From the NCBI GenBank assembly GCA_903909015.1, contig CAIVUE010000123.1, positions 1-36,429 of the forward strand: a DNA stretch of 36,429 nt. Direction: 5' to 3'. Of the stretch, positions 1 through 8,789 are shown in pieces. The notes under the pieces are model-generated. The model made no database searches. It worked only from the letters and a program-made list of their open reading frames with translations, and was not told where the DNA came from. The translations under genes were made by a program, and so were the position numbers. Each line of letters opens with the position of its first letter. Position 1 is the first letter of the stretch. The stretch is from an uncultured Methylophilaceae bacterium (GTDB lineage Bacteria > Pseudomonadota > Gammaproteobacteria > Burkholderiales > Methylophilaceae).

Positions 1-291
1 CAGAAAATTGGTATTGATATTCCAATTGTGCCTGGGGTGATGCCAATCTATAACTACACACAATTAGCGCGATTTTCTAATGTTTGTGGGGCAGAAATTC
101 CGCGCTGGTTGCGTCTACGTTTGGAAGATTGCGGTGATGATATTGCATCTCTTCGAGCTTTTGGCTTGGATGTCGTCACTGACTTGTGCGAGAAATTGAT
201 CGCTGGTGGGGCGCCAGGGTTGCATTTTTATACCCTTAATCAGTCAGGCATTATTAGCAATATCGCCGAAAGACTTGGGTTGAATAAATAA
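1..291 (+). CDS. metF: 5,10-methylenetetrahydrofolate reductase, C-terminal part
   Basis: This is the 3' end of a gene that begins before the window; the reading frame is open from base 1 and ends in TAA at 289-291 (96 residues visible). The sequence contains the MetF C-terminal pattern: a VPGVMP stretch, a conserved block ending in GAEIPRWL, and near the end GAPGLHFYTLN, which forms part of the flavin/folate barrel in this family. MetF reduces methylene-THF to 5-methyl-THF for methionine synthesis in the cytoplasm. The gene is followed by a strong hairpin terminator. Identity is confident from these motifs; the FAD-binding N-terminal half lies outside the window. Confidence 0.93.
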   Translation, partial: QKIGIDIPIVPGVMPIYNYTQLARFSNVCGAEIPRWLRLRLEDCGDDIASLRAFGLDVVTDLCEKLIAGGAPGLHFYTLNQSGIISNIAERLGLNK

Positions 292-303
292 ACTTGAAAA
301 AAT

Positions 304-333
304 AAAAAAGCCTAGAATTTTCTAGGCTTTTTT
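304..333. terminator. Bidirectional rho-independent terminator between metF and smg
   Basis: A perfect 13-bp inverted repeat (304-316 with 321-333) closes a 4-base loop. The core is GCCTAGA/TCTAGGC and the outer part of the stem is six A on the left and six T on the right, so it gives a U-tract on either strand. It sits 12 bases after the metF stop and about 20 bases beyond the smg stop, so it can end both convergent transcripts. Confidence 0.9.
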
Positions 334-354
334 ATTGTGATCTAGCGGCAGGAT

Positions 355-813
355 CTAATGGAACGTTGGGCTGTCTTCACCAAACATGGCATCTTCAACA
401 AAAAGAAAGTCATTCGTTCTTCCTTGTTTCCGAAGTGCCATTAGGGCTGTCCAGCGGATCTCGTCTACTCCAACATGATCTTGTGAGAGTGCCATCGCTC
501 TATCCATGATGACCTCATGTAAAGCATGGTTGATGACGTTCGATTGCATTAAAAACATCAAAAAGCTCAACCCTTCAATTTCAATCTTCTTGATTTCTTC
601 TTCGCTGTAAATGCGAGTTGATTGCGTGATTGGGTTTGGAGAGTTGCCTGCTGCATCTGCCATGGTTTCTAATGAGCTAAACCAATCAAACGCGCCACTG
701 ATGTCGGTGCTGTCAAAACCCGCTTCAAATAGCTCTTGAGCAAGTGTATTGTGGTCAGGCTGGATATTCGCCTCCACGTAGTTTTCGAACATATAGACTA
801 AGACTTCAAACAT
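355..813 (-). CDS. smg: Smg family protein (DUF494)
   Basis: 152 residues starting MFEVLVYMFENY, the usual start of the Smg/DUF494 family. The family has no firmly assigned biochemical function and is typically encoded next to dprA, as here. I chose the ATG at 813 because AGGAG lies just upstream of it; an in-frame TTG further upstream (828) would place that Shine-Dalgarno sequence inside the gene. The protein is acidic, predicted soluble and mostly helical. In many proteobacteria smg is followed by topA; here the next gene is metF on the opposite strand. The family call is confident, the role unknown. Confidence 0.9.
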   Translation of the reverse strand: MFEVLVYMFENYVEANIQPDHNTLAQELFEAGFDSTDISGAFDWFSSLETMADAAGNSPNPITQSTRIYSEEEIKKIEIEGLSFLMFLMQSNVINHALHEVIMDRAMALSQDHVGVDEIRWTALMALRKQGRTNDFLFVEDAMFGEDSPTFH

Positions 814-982
814 AGATTCTCCTATCAAATTTATAAGGTCAAATTTATTCAGTTGGTCGATAGGCTATAACGACCTTCTTTTAGAGAAACTATTCAATTT
901 AATAACACCAGCGTTCTCAGTTTCACCCAAAGGTGTTCGCGAGTCAAGTGAGTCAGTGTCTAACTTAAGCTTAAATTAAAGC

Positions 983-1870
983 CTAGCGAACATGGGACAA
1001 TTCAAGAGTGATATCTTGAATACAATCAACCAATTTTGCACCCTGTTTAATGAGCGTATGCGAGCCTTTTGACAATGGCGAATGAATCGAACCAGGTATC
1101 GCAAATACTTCACGTCCTTGTTCTATTGCATATCTAGCGGTCATGAGTGATCCGCTTTGTATGTTAGCTTCGACGACTAAACAGCCCAAACTTAGGCCGC
1201 TGATAATACGGTTACGCTTAGGAAAGTTTTCTGGATGGGATGGCGTGCCTATTGGAAACTCAGAAATGATTAAACCTTGTGCGACTATTTGATGGGCAAG
1301 TTTGAGATGCTTTGCGGGATAGACAATATCTAGGCCTGTCCCAACCACGGCAATAGTCCTCCCTTGTGCACTTTTTAAAGCGCCAAGATGCGCCGCAGCA
1401 TCAATCCCAAGGGCTAAACCGCTGATGATACAAAAGCCTTCTATTGCTAAAGCTTCCGCAAACTCGTCAGCATTTTTCTTCCCTTGCACGGTGGCATTTC
1501 GGCTGCCGACTATCGAAATTGCTGGCATGGTTAAACAGTTCAAATTACCTTTTGCATAAAGAATGGGTGGTGGATCCGGAATTTCTAGAAGTGCGGCTGG
1601 GTAATGCGGATCGGCAAGCGTGATGAGATAATTTTCTTCTTTTGTTAACCATTGCAGTCCTAATTTGGCGGACTCTAGATTAGGGCATTGCTTAATTGCA
1701 CTACAGATAGACTCAGAAACGACTTGGTTTAATTCTTTATGCGACGCATCAAAGATGTTTTCTGGGCCACCAAAACGATGTAATAACTTACAGATACTCT
1801 GCCCATCTAAGCCATCTATCTGATGGAGGCATATCCATAAAGCTGCTTCATTAGTGTCTTGGCTAGTCAT
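983..1870 (-). CDS. dprA: DNA-processing protein DprA, lacking the C-terminal domain
   Basis: 295 residues. DprA binds single-stranded DNA entering during natural transformation and loads RecA on it. Residues 1 to about 75 form the N-terminal helical (SAM/HhH-like) domain. The Rossmann-like domain follows, with GSRNATVQG, SGLALGIDAAAH, GTGLDIVYP, FPKRNRIISGL and QSGSLMTARYA, all DprA signatures. The protein stops directly after this domain (QDITLELSHVR), so the short winged-helix domain found at the end of many proteobacterial DprA proteins is absent. No Shine-Dalgarno is visible before the ATG; a TATTAT hexamer lies 8 bases upstream of it. Divergent from def. Other transformation genes are not in the window. 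Confidence 0.92.
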   Translation of the reverse strand: MTSQDTNEAALWICLHQIDGLDGQSICKLLHRFGGPENIFDASHKELNQVVSESICSAIKQCPNLESAKLGLQWLTKEENYLITLADPHYPAALLEIPDPPPILYAKGNLNCLTMPAISIVGSRNATVQGKKNADEFAEALAIEGFCIISGLALGIDAAAHLGALKSAQGRTIAVVGTGLDIVYPAKHLKLAHQIVAQGLIISEFPIGTPSHPENFPKRNRIISGLSLGCLVVEANIQSGSLMTARYAIEQGREVFAIPGSIHSPLSKGSHTLIKQGAKLVDCIQDITLELSHVR

Positions 1871-2001
1871 GCGGGGGTATAATAGTGCGAGCCTTTAAGT
1901 TCGATTTTAAGGGGATAGTGATGCTAGGATAACACCTAACAATCCAACAAAAACTGTAAGTAATTTATATAACAATAAAGTTTTAATGGCAATTCATTCA
2001 G

Positions 2002-2502
2002 ATGGCAATATTAGACATACTTAATTATCCAGACGCTCGCTTGTACACAGTAGCTAGGCCAGTGTCAAAAGTGGATGAAAAAATTCAGCGTTTGATCGAC
2101 GACATGGCTGAGACTATGTACGAAGCGCCAGGGATCGGCTTGGCTGCAACTCAAGTAGATGTGCATCTTCAAATTATCGTGATAGATATCAGCGAAGGTA
2201 AAAATAAACTCCAGGTGTTTATTAATCCTGTCGTCAAAACTAAAACAGGGACACAAGAATACGAAGAGGGCTGTCTATCCGTGCCCGGGGTTTATGAGAA
2301 TGTCACGCGAGCTGAAACTGTTGTAATTGATGCCCTAGATAGAAATGGAAAGCCATTTACTTTGGAAGCAGACGGTTTGATGGCTGTGTGTATTCAGCAT
2401 GAGATGGACCATCTGCTAGGTAAAGTATTTGTTCAGTATTTATCTCCGCTTAAGCAAAATCGGATTAAAACGAAAATGCAGAAAAGGCAGCGAGGTCGAT
2501 AA
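2002..2502 (+). CDS. def: Peptide deformylase
   Basis: 166 residues, normal length. It removes the formyl group from the N-terminal methionine of new proteins, using a bound Fe2+ or similar metal. All three family motifs are present: GIGLAATQ (44-51), EEGCLS with metal-binding Cys91, and QHEMDHL with His133 and His137 as the other ligands. The start [14 protein letters not shown] is the usual one for this family; the ribosome site in front is weak. The stop is one base from the fmt start, and the fmt Shine-Dalgarno lies inside the end of def, so the two are translationally linked. Confidence 0.97.
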   Translation: MAILDILNYPDARLYTVARPVSKVDEKIQRLIDDMAETMYEAPGIGLAATQVDVHLQIIVIDISEGKNKLQVFINPVVKTKTGTQEYEEGCLSVPGVYENVTRAETVVIDALDRNGKPFTLEADGLMAVCIQHEMDHLLGKVFVQYLSPLKQNRIKTKMQKRQRGR

Positions 2503-2503
2503 T

Positions 2504-3442
2504 ATGCAGCCTTTGAAAATCATTTTTGCAGGCACGCCGGATTTTGCTGTGCCAGCTTTGGCTGCATTGATTGAGGCTGGCCACCAAGTGGTGTTAGTAC
2601 TTACTCAGCCTGATCGTCCTTCAGGAAGAGGTATGAAGCTTAAGGCTAGTCCTGTTAAAGAACTTGCATTGCAGCATAAGATTGAAGTATTTCAGCCAGA
2701 AACATTAAGAGATGTTGAGGTGCAGGCTCGTATTGATGCGCTAAAAACAGACGTGATGATTGTCGCAGCTTATGGCTTAATCATCCCAACCAATGTCCTA
2801 GAAATGCCCCGATTGGGTTGTTATAACGTCCATGCCTCATTGCTTCCTCGATGGCGCGGTGCTGCTCCTATTCAGCGGTCATTGCTCGCCGGAGATATTG
2901 AAACTGGCGTCACAATCATGGAAGTGGTGCCAGCACTTGATGCTGGAGCCATGGTTTCGAAAGGCGTTGTGCCGATAGGGGAAAGGGATACTGCACAATC
3001 CTTGCATGACGAAATTGCTCATATTGGTGCCGAACTAATGCTGGCTGCGATGGAGCGCCTAGCTATTGAGGGCAGCTTGCCAGCGATGCCACAAGATGAG
3101 TCTTTGGTGACTTATGCGAGTAAATTACAGAAATCAGAAGCAGCTATTAATTGGACGCATTCTGCTAATTTGATTTCCCGCCAAGTGAGAGCGTTTAATC
3201 CTTTTCCAGTTGCACATGCTATGCTTAACGGGGAAGTTTGCCGTATTTGGATGGCGACTTTTCTTGATATGCCTGTAATCGAAAAGCCAGGAATGATTTT
3301 AGCTGTTTCATCAGGCGTTCAGGTAGCCTGTGGACAAGGCGTATTGGTGATTGAAGAATTACAGTCGCCAGGCGGCAAACGCTTAAAAGCTAAAGATTTT
3401 GTCACTGGACATGGTTTAAAAATCGGCCAGTATTTTGAATAA
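2504..3442 (+). CDS. fmt: Methionyl-tRNA formyltransferase
   Basis: 312 residues. It transfers a formyl group from 10-formyl-THF to Met-tRNA(fMet) for translation initiation. The N-terminal Rossmann domain starts IIFAGTPDFAVPAL, followed by the THF-binding and catalytic block HASLLPRWRGAAPIQ and the downstream DAGAMVSK stretch. A C-terminal OB-like tRNA-binding domain follows, from about residue 205. The ATG at 2504 is chosen because GAGGT lies 7-8 bases upstream, at the end of def, and because the family begins at this point; a longer in-frame reading would run back into def. def-fmt pairing is the standard arrangement. Confidence 0.97.
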   Translation: MQPLKIIFAGTPDFAVPALAALIEAGHQVVLVLTQPDRPSGRGMKLKASPVKELALQHKIEVFQPETLRDVEVQARIDALKTDVMIVAAYGLIIPTNVLEMPRLGCYNVHASLLPRWRGAAPIQRSLLAGDIETGVTIMEVVPALDAGAMVSKGVVPIGERDTAQSLHDEIAHIGAELMLAAMERLAIEGSLPAMPQDESLVTYASKLQKSEAAINWTHSANLISRQVRAFNPFPVAHAMLNGEVCRIWMATFLDMPVIEKPGMILAVSSGVQVACGQGVLVIEELQSPGGKRLKAKDFVTGHGLKIGQYFE

Positions 3443-3482
3443 GTTTAACCTTTATATTTCGATGAGATTGGTCAAATAAAAC

Positions 3483-4766
3483 GTGCATATCTCACAACAG
3501 ATTGCTGCAGAGGCAATAGGTCAAGTCTTCGCAGGTCGTAACTTAGGTATTGTTTTAGAGAGCCTTTTCGCTAGATATCCAAATATCACTCCACAACAAC
3601 GTGCTGTCGCTCAAGATTTAAGTTACGGTACATTGCGCTTTTATGGGGCTGTTCAATCCTTATTGGACCAACTACTTCAAAAGCCATTGGACGATGCTAA
3701 ATTACAATGTTTATTGCTAGTTGCTATTTATCAATTGCAATATGACAAAGCAGCTTCCCATACCGTGGTTGATCAGGCGGTTAAAGCTGCTAGCCAGTCT
3801 AAGAAAACATGGGCTAAAGGTTTAGTGAATGGCGTGCTTCGTAATTTTTTACGTCAGCAATCTGAGCTTCTAGCTAACATTGAGGATAATGAATTTGCTA
3901 CTTATTCATATCCTTTATGGTGGATCAATAAATTAAAGAATCAATATCCAGATAGTTGGCAAGCGATTCTGCTGGTTGGTAATCAGCACCCACCTATGAC
4001 CTTGCGAGTAAATCAGAGGCAAATTTCATCTGCTGATTTCGTAGCAAAACTCAAAGCGGATGGTATTGAAGCAAAAGTCCTAGGGGCGAATGCTGTCACG
4101 TTAGAAAAGCCGATTCCGGTAGACCGTATTCCTGGATTTTATGATGGTCAAGCCTCTGTTCAAGACTATGCAGCGCAGTTGGCAGGGTATGCTTTGGATC
4201 TGAAAGATGGTCAACGCGTGCTTGACGCTTGTTGTGCTCCAGGCGGAAAAACAGGTCAGATTCTAGAGTTGGCAGATGTTGACTTGGTCGCCTTAGATAA
4301 TGATGCTTCAAGAATTAGTCGTACCAAAAGCAATATTGAACGTTTAAAGCTTCATGCTACTTTGTTGGTCGGCGATGCGGGAAATCCGAAAGACTGGTGG
4401 GACGGTAAGCCTTTTGACCGCATTTTGGCAGACGTTCCATGCACGGCCTCTGGTATCGTGAGGCGTCACGTTGATATTAAATGGCTTCGCCGCGAGGCTG
4501 ATATTGCCTCATTCAATAAACAGCAGGCCCAGATATTGCCGTCATTGTGGCAGCTATTAGCAAAGGGTGGTAAATTGCTCTATGTGACGTGCTCAGTGTT
4601 TCCGGAAGAAAACCAACGGCAAGTTGATATCTTCTTAAAAGCACATCCAGACGCTGAGCAATTAATGTTAACTGCTCCCTTGGCAGGCTTGAGTTTAGAA
4701 AATGGACAATTACAACCGAGTGCACAGCATGATGGTTTATTTTATGCCTTACTACAAAAGCATTAA
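3483..4766 (+). CDS. rsmB: 16S rRNA (cytosine967-C5)-methyltransferase
   Basis: 427 residues. It methylates C967 of 16S rRNA with S-adenosylmethionine. Residues 1-130 resemble the NusB-like RNA-binding domain (AVAQDLSYGTLR, TVVDQAVKAA). The C-terminal Rossmann domain has the SAM motif DACCAPGGKTGQ, the catalytic pair Cys320 in DVPCTASGIVRRH and Cys370 in VTCSVFPEEN, as expected for the RsmB/NOP family. The start is GTG at 3483; an in-frame stop lies two codons upstream, so no earlier start is possible. The fmt-rsmB-DUF4390-ntrY order is seen in other betaproteobacteria. A second member of the family lies at 34670-36103. Confidence 0.95.
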   Translation: MHISQQIAAEAIGQVFAGRNLGIVLESLFARYPNITPQQRAVAQDLSYGTLRFYGAVQSLLDQLLQKPLDDAKLQCLLLVAIYQLQYDKAASHTVVDQAVKAASQSKKTWAKGLVNGVLRNFLRQQSELLANIEDNEFATYSYPLWWINKLKNQYPDSWQAILLVGNQHPPMTLRVNQRQISSADFVAKLKADGIEAKVLGANAVTLEKPIPVDRIPGFYDGQASVQDYAAQLAGYALDLKDGQRVLDACCAPGGKTGQILELADVDLVALDNDASRISRTKSNIERLKLHATLLVGDAGNPKDWWDGKPFDRILADVPCTASGIVRRHVDIKWLRREADIASFNKQQAQILPSLWQLLAKGGKLLYVTCSVFPEENQRQVDIFLKAHPDAEQLMLTAPLAGLSLENGQLQPSAQHDGLFYALLQKH

Positions 4767-5322
4767 GCTTCATTGCTTACCTATATTATTAACGCTCTTT
4801 TTTGCGTTTAGTCCATTCGCTCATGCGGCAAATAGTTCGGTTCATGTCAAAAATGCAGAATTCATTGCGCTTGAAGAAAGCCATGCTTTAAATGCTGATT
4901 TTGATATTAGCCTAAGCCCTGTTCTTGAAGATGCTTTGAATAAAGGGGTGCCGCTAACATTCCTAGTTGAATTTCAGCTGACTAGCCCACGTCGATATTG
5001 GTTTGATGACGAGATTGTTACACAAAATCAATATGTAACATTGAGCTACCATGCGCTTTCACGCCAGTATTTAGTAAACCGTAATAACCATCAGCAATCC
5101 TTTCCTAATCTTCAACAAGCAAAAGAAGAAATTTCCACAATAAAGTTGTGGTCAGTAGTCGATAAGAAACTTCTTAAAAAGGGAGATGCTTATTCCGCTG
5201 CCATTAAAATTCGACTAGACCAAACGAAGTTGCCTAAGCCTGTCCAAGTAGAGGCTATTGGATCAGACGATTGGAATATGGCTTCCGAACGGTATCATTG
5301 GACGCCAATATTTGTATTCTAG
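4744..5322 (+). CDS. DUF4390 domain protein, exported
   Basis: 192 residues from the ATG at 4744. A signal peptide is visible: charged start, hydrophobic run CLPILLTLFFAFSPF, then AHA before the probable cut. The rest fits DUF4390: a beta-rich domain with FLVEFQLTSPRRYWFDDE, YHALSRQYLV and WNMASERYHWTPIFVF at the end. Function is unknown; the family sits between rsmB and ntrY in betaproteobacteria, as here, which suggests an envelope role tied to the NtrYX-like pair (inference). The gene overlaps the end of rsmB by 23 bases. Upstream ATGs at 4702, 4729 and 4732 are also in frame, so the exact start is uncertain. Confidence 0.85.
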   Translation: MPYYKSIKLHCLPILLTLFFAFSPFAHAANSSVHVKNAEFIALEESHALNADFDISLSPVLEDALNKGVPLTFLVEFQLTSPRRYWFDDEIVTQNQYVTLSYHALSRQYLVNRNNHQQSFPNLQQAKEEISTIKLWSVVDKKLLKKGDAYSAAIKIRLDQTKLPKPVQVEAIGSDDWNMASERYHWTPIFVF

Positions 5323-5337
5323 AATGAGTAATTGCTG

Positions 5338-7515
5338 ATGCGATATATTGTCTTTATTACTACTGTGCTTGGAGCGGGATTGCTTTACCTGTTATCGCAA
5401 GCAAGTGGGAATGGGAATATTTCAGGGACTGATTACACCCTGCTGTTAGGTTTCAACATCACCCTTGCAGCAGCCTTGCTACTCTTAATTGTATTTCAAC
5501 TCTCACGGCTTTTTAAACAGATGCGTGCGCGAGTTATTGGCAGCAGACTGACATTGAAACTTTTAGGCGCATTCGCGCTGATGGCCATTATTCCAGGGTT
5601 AATTGTGTATGCAGTTTCGGTAAATTTCCTTACACAATCTATTGAGTCTTGGTTTAACGTTAAAGTTGAGGCTGCGCTAGAGGGTGGCGTTAGACTTGGG
5701 CAAAGTTCACTAGACAGTATGCTCGCTGACCTAAAGCAAAAAGGCGATAATATGGCCTCAAACCTTGCTTTTCAGCCAAGCAACTCTCAATTGAGCGTGC
5801 TCAATGATCTAAGAGAAAAAAGTGGTGTTCAAGATGCCGTTTTGCTGACGATGCAGGGGAAAATATTAGCCTTTTCAAGTAATGATCCAACTAGTTTTTT
5901 ACCTGATACCCCCAGCCTTAACCAACTTCGGCAGGCGCGTCAAAAGGACTTCGGCATCATTGAACCAATCTCTGGAAAAGGATTGTATTTACGCGCATTA
6001 ATACCCGTCAATATGAATGATATTGGTGGTGAAACCCGTATTTTACAATTGCTACAACCCGTTCCTAAGCAGTTGTCGAATACTGCTGAAGCGGTGCAAA
6101 ACGTCTATCAGGACTATCAAGAACTTTCATTAAGTCGTGAATCTCTCAAGCAAGTATTTGCATTAACGCTAACTCTGGTTCTGATGTTGGCAATGCTCAC
6201 TGCAGTTTCAGTTGCCTTCGTATTAAGTCGGCGCTTATCTGCACCGCTTGGTGTGTTGGCTGAAGGAACCCGGGCTATTGCACGTGGGGACTATGAAACG
6301 CTTCTTCCTGTTCATGGAAACGATGAGTTGGGGGTCTTGGTGCAATCCTTCAACAGCATGACCAAGCAGCTTGGCGAGGCTAAGCAGGCTGCGGAAAGCA
6401 ATCGGGCTCGAGTTGAAGCCGCGCGTGGTTATTTAGAAACGATTCTGGCACATTTGTCATCAGGTGTTTTAGCCCTCAATGATAAGGGCGAGTTAAGAAC
6501 CTACAATTTGATCGCTTCAAATATTCTTGGAGTTGTTCTAGGCCATTTCTCCGGACAACCTTTTGAGAGAATTGGGCAAGACTTTCCTAATTTAAAAAAT
6601 CTGATAGACATCATTTTACAAAATTCCGCCGAAACAAAAGCTAATGAGTGGCAAGTGCAAATGGAAATTGTGACGACTCAAGGTCAGCGGACCCTATTAT
6701 TGCGAGGCACACGACTGCCTTATAGCGCGGATAGTGGTTACTTGGTTGTGTTCGATGACATTACAACCATGGTGCAGGCTCAGCGTGATTCTGCTTGGGG
6801 AGAGGTGGCAAGAAGATTGGCGCACGAAATTAAAAACCCACTGACACCCATTCAGCTATCTGCAGAACGTATTGAGCATAGGCTAGCAAATAAGTTAGAT
6901 CCCGATGACAGCGAGATGCTAAAACGTGCCACTGGCACTATTGTTGCTCAAGTAGATGCAATGAAAACAATGGTTAATGAATTTAGTGAGTATGCACGTG
7001 CTCCAGTACTTAATTTAAGTCCCCTAGACTTTAATAGATTAGTCCAAGATGTTTTAGATTTGTATGAGCCTGAGGGAATCAGCCTTGAAGTGCATGCTGC
7101 TAAGCAATCACTAGAAGTGTTAGGTGATGCCACGATGTTGAGACAGGTTTTACATAATTTATTGCAGAATGCACAAGATGCTTTAGAAGGGGCTAAAGCT
7201 CCAAAAATTATAGTCAAGACCTTAAAAAAAGCTGATCAAGTTCAATTAAGTGTGACGGATAACGGTAATGGATTTCCTGTTGAGATTCTGTCTCGAGCCT
7301 TCGAACCCTACATGACAACTAAACGTCATGGCACCGGACTGGGGTTGGCAATTGTGAAAAAAATCATTGAAGAACACCAAGGAATCATTACCATCGAAAA
7401 TATTAAAGCTGGCTCCCCAAGTGAAACTGGAGCAGTAGTACTTGTAAGTTTGCCGGTGCTTAAAACTGAATCTAAAAAGAGAAGTGTTAAACCTAAGAAG
7501 GTAGAACAAGCATGA
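5338..7515 (+). CDS. ntrY: NtrY-like membrane sensor histidine kinase
   Basis: 725 residues. Three or four membrane segments lie near the N-terminus (about 1-20, 34-55, 75-100), followed by an extracytoplasmic region and another membrane segment near 275-300. Then come HAMP (SRRLSAPLGVLAEGTRAIARG), a PAS-like domain (about 370-470), HisKA with the phosphorylated His496 in RRLAHEIKNPLTPIQ, and the ATPase domain with NLLQNAQDAL, DNGNGFP and GTGLGLAIVKKI. All catalytic boxes look intact. It should autophosphorylate and pass phosphate to the regulator encoded next; the stop overlaps that start as ATGA. The ATG at 5338 is preferred over an upstream TTG at 5332 because GAG lies at a better distance. 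The signal sensed cannot be read from the sequence. Confidence 0.92.
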   Translation: MRYIVFITTVLGAGLLYLLSQASGNGNISGTDYTLLLGFNITLAAALLLLIVFQLSRLFKQMRARVIGSRLTLKLLGAFALMAIIPGLIVYAVSVNFLTQSIESWFNVKVEAALEGGVRLGQSSLDSMLADLKQKGDNMASNLAFQPSNSQLSVLNDLREKSGVQDAVLLTMQGKILAFSSNDPTSFLPDTPSLNQLRQARQKDFGIIEPISGKGLYLRALIPVNMNDIGGETRILQLLQPVPKQLSNTAEAVQNVYQDYQELSLSRESLKQVFALTLTLVLMLAMLTAVSVAFVLSRRLSAPLGVLAEGTRAIARGDYETLLPVHGNDELGVLVQSFNSMTKQLGEAKQAAESNRARVEAARGYLETILAHLSSGVLALNDKGELRTYNLIASNILGVVLGHFSGQPFERIGQDFPNLKNLIDIILQNSAETKANEWQVQMEIVTTQGQRTLLLRGTRLPYSADSGYLVVFDDITTMVQAQRDSAWGEVARRLAHEIKNPLTPIQLSAERIEHRLANKLDPDDSEMLKRATGTIVAQVDAMKTMVNEFSEYARAPVLNLSPLDFNRLVQDVLDLYEPEGISLEVHAAKQSLEVLGDATMLRQVLHNLLQNAQDALEGAKAPKIIVKTLKKADQVQLSVTDNGNGFPVEILSRAFEPYMTTKRHGTGLGLAIVKKIIEEHQGIITIENIKAGSPSETGAVVLVSLPVLKTESKKRSVKPKKVEQA

Positions 7516-8789
7516 CCGCAAGACAGGTATTAGTGGTTGACGATGAAATTGGTATCCGCGAGCTATTGAGAGATATTTTGCAAGATGAAGGTTATCAAGT
7601 GAAGCTTGCGGAAAATGCTGCCGAAGCTAGAGAGTACCGTCAACATACAAGGCCAGATGTTGTGTTGTTAGACATTTGGATGCCCGATTGCGATGGTATT
7701 ACCCTATTAAAAGAATGGGGTGCTGGTGGCATGCTGACTATGCCTGTCGTCATGATGTCAGGACATGGCACGATCGACACAGCCGTAGAAGCCACCCGTA
7801 TTGGTGCATTTGATTTCTTAGAAAAACCTATTGCGTTACAAAAACTACTCAAGACTGTGACCTCCGCACTCAAACATAGCGAACAGCTCCCAAAGTCAGA
7901 TATGACGCTTCTGAATCTTGGTAAAAGTGCCGTAATCAATGAACTGCGTCAGCGCTTAGAACAAGTGAGTATGAGCAAAGCGCCTTTATTGCTCATTGGT
8001 GAAAAAGGTAGTGGGGCAGAACTCTGTGCAAAGTTCTTGCATCAACCTAGTACCCCATGGATGGAACTCACTGAATTACAGAGATTAGCTGAGGCACCAC
8101 TTGATGTACTTGAGCAGTTGCATGAGGGCATTTTGTTTGTCCCTGAGGTGGCTGATTTAGATAAAACTCAGCAAAAAGGTTTGCTTGTTTTACTTTCCAA
8201 AACTGAAAAATATGGCACACGTGTGATTTGTAGCACTTCAAGACCTCTGCCAGATATGGTCTCAGAAGGCACATTTGATAATGGGTTGCTGCAAATTCTA
8301 TCAGTAAGTACCCTACGAATTCCCAGTTTGATTGACCATCGTGAAGATATTCCTGATCTAGCGCGTGCAATGGCTTTTCTTTTGGTCGAAACGACAGCGG
8401 CGCCATATCGTGAGTTTGAGACAGCAGCGCTTAATACACTAAGAAATGCAGATTGGCCTGGAAACTTAACGCAGTTAGATAGCGTGATACATAATTTAAT
8501 GCGCACAAGTCTAGGTGAAAAAATTACCTCAGATGATGTGAATCGTGTGATGGAACAATTCTCACCACTTCAAAAGCCAGCTATTGAGCAAGAACCATTA
8601 AAAACTAATGCACTACCAATTAATTTAGATCGTCCGCTTCGTGAAGTAAGAGATGAATTTGAGCGATTGTATTTTGAATATCATATTCAGAAAACAGATA
8701 AGAATATGAGTCGCGTGGCCGAGGCTGCAGAGCTTGAGCGAACACATTTGTATCGCAAATTAAAGCAATTGGGTATTAAGATTAAGTAA
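7512..8789 (+). CDS. ntrX: NtrX-like response regulator with degenerate AAA+ domain
   Basis: 425 residues. The receiver domain (1-120) is intact: acidic pocket D10/D11, phosphoacceptor Asp54, Lys105. The central region (about 135-345) matches the sigma-54 activator AAA+ domain in overall layout but is shortened. The Walker A motif reads GEKGSGAE (163-170), with alanine in place of the catalytic lysine. The Walker B region reads ILFVPEV, with proline for the key aspartate. The GAFTGA loop that contacts sigma-54 is absent. The C-terminal Fis-type helix-turn-helix is intact (VAEAAELERTHLYRKLKQLGI). It is therefore probably a phosphorylation-controlled DNA binder rather than a classic sigma-54 activator (inference). 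Overlaps the downstream convergent gene by 8 bases. Confidence 0.9.
   Translation: MTARQVLVVDDEIGIRELLRDILQDEGYQVKLAENAAEAREYRQHTRPDVVLLDIWMPDCDGITLLKEWGAGGMLTMPVVMMSGHGTIDTAVEATRIGAFDFLEKPIALQKLLKTVTSALKHSEQLPKSDMTLLNLGKSAVINELRQRLEQVSMSKAPLLLIGEKGSGAELCAKFLHQPSTPWMELTELQRLAEAPLDVLEQLHEGILFVPEVADLDKTQQKGLLVLLSKTEKYGTRVICSTSRPLPDMVSEGTFDNGLLQILSVSTLRIPSLIDHREDIPDLARAMAFLLVETTAAPYREFETAALNTLRNADWPGNLTQLDSVIHNLMRTSLGEKITSDDVNRVMEQFSPLQKPAIEQEPLKTNALPINLDRPLREVRDEFERLYFEYHIQKTDKNMSRVAEAAELERTHLYRKLKQLGIKIK

Noticed and set aside
870-982. A decayed C-terminal DprA domain after the stop
   Set aside because: Translation in all three frames gave several stops and nothing like a winged-helix domain.
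4702-4743. Longer N-terminus for the DUF4390 gene
   Set aside because: It runs further into rsmB and places charged and polar residues before the signal peptide; the ATG at 4744 gives a standard signal sequence, although 4729 and 4732 cannot be excluded.
8068-8506. Two long open frames antisense to ntrX
   Set aside because: They lie wholly inside a gene with clear domains, lack ribosome sites and resemble no family; they are shadow frames.
7512-8789. Frameshift as the reason for the missing GAFTGA loop in ntrX
   Set aside because: The frame is continuous, codon use looks even and sequence on both sides of the gap aligns in the same frame, so an in-frame loss is more likely than an error.
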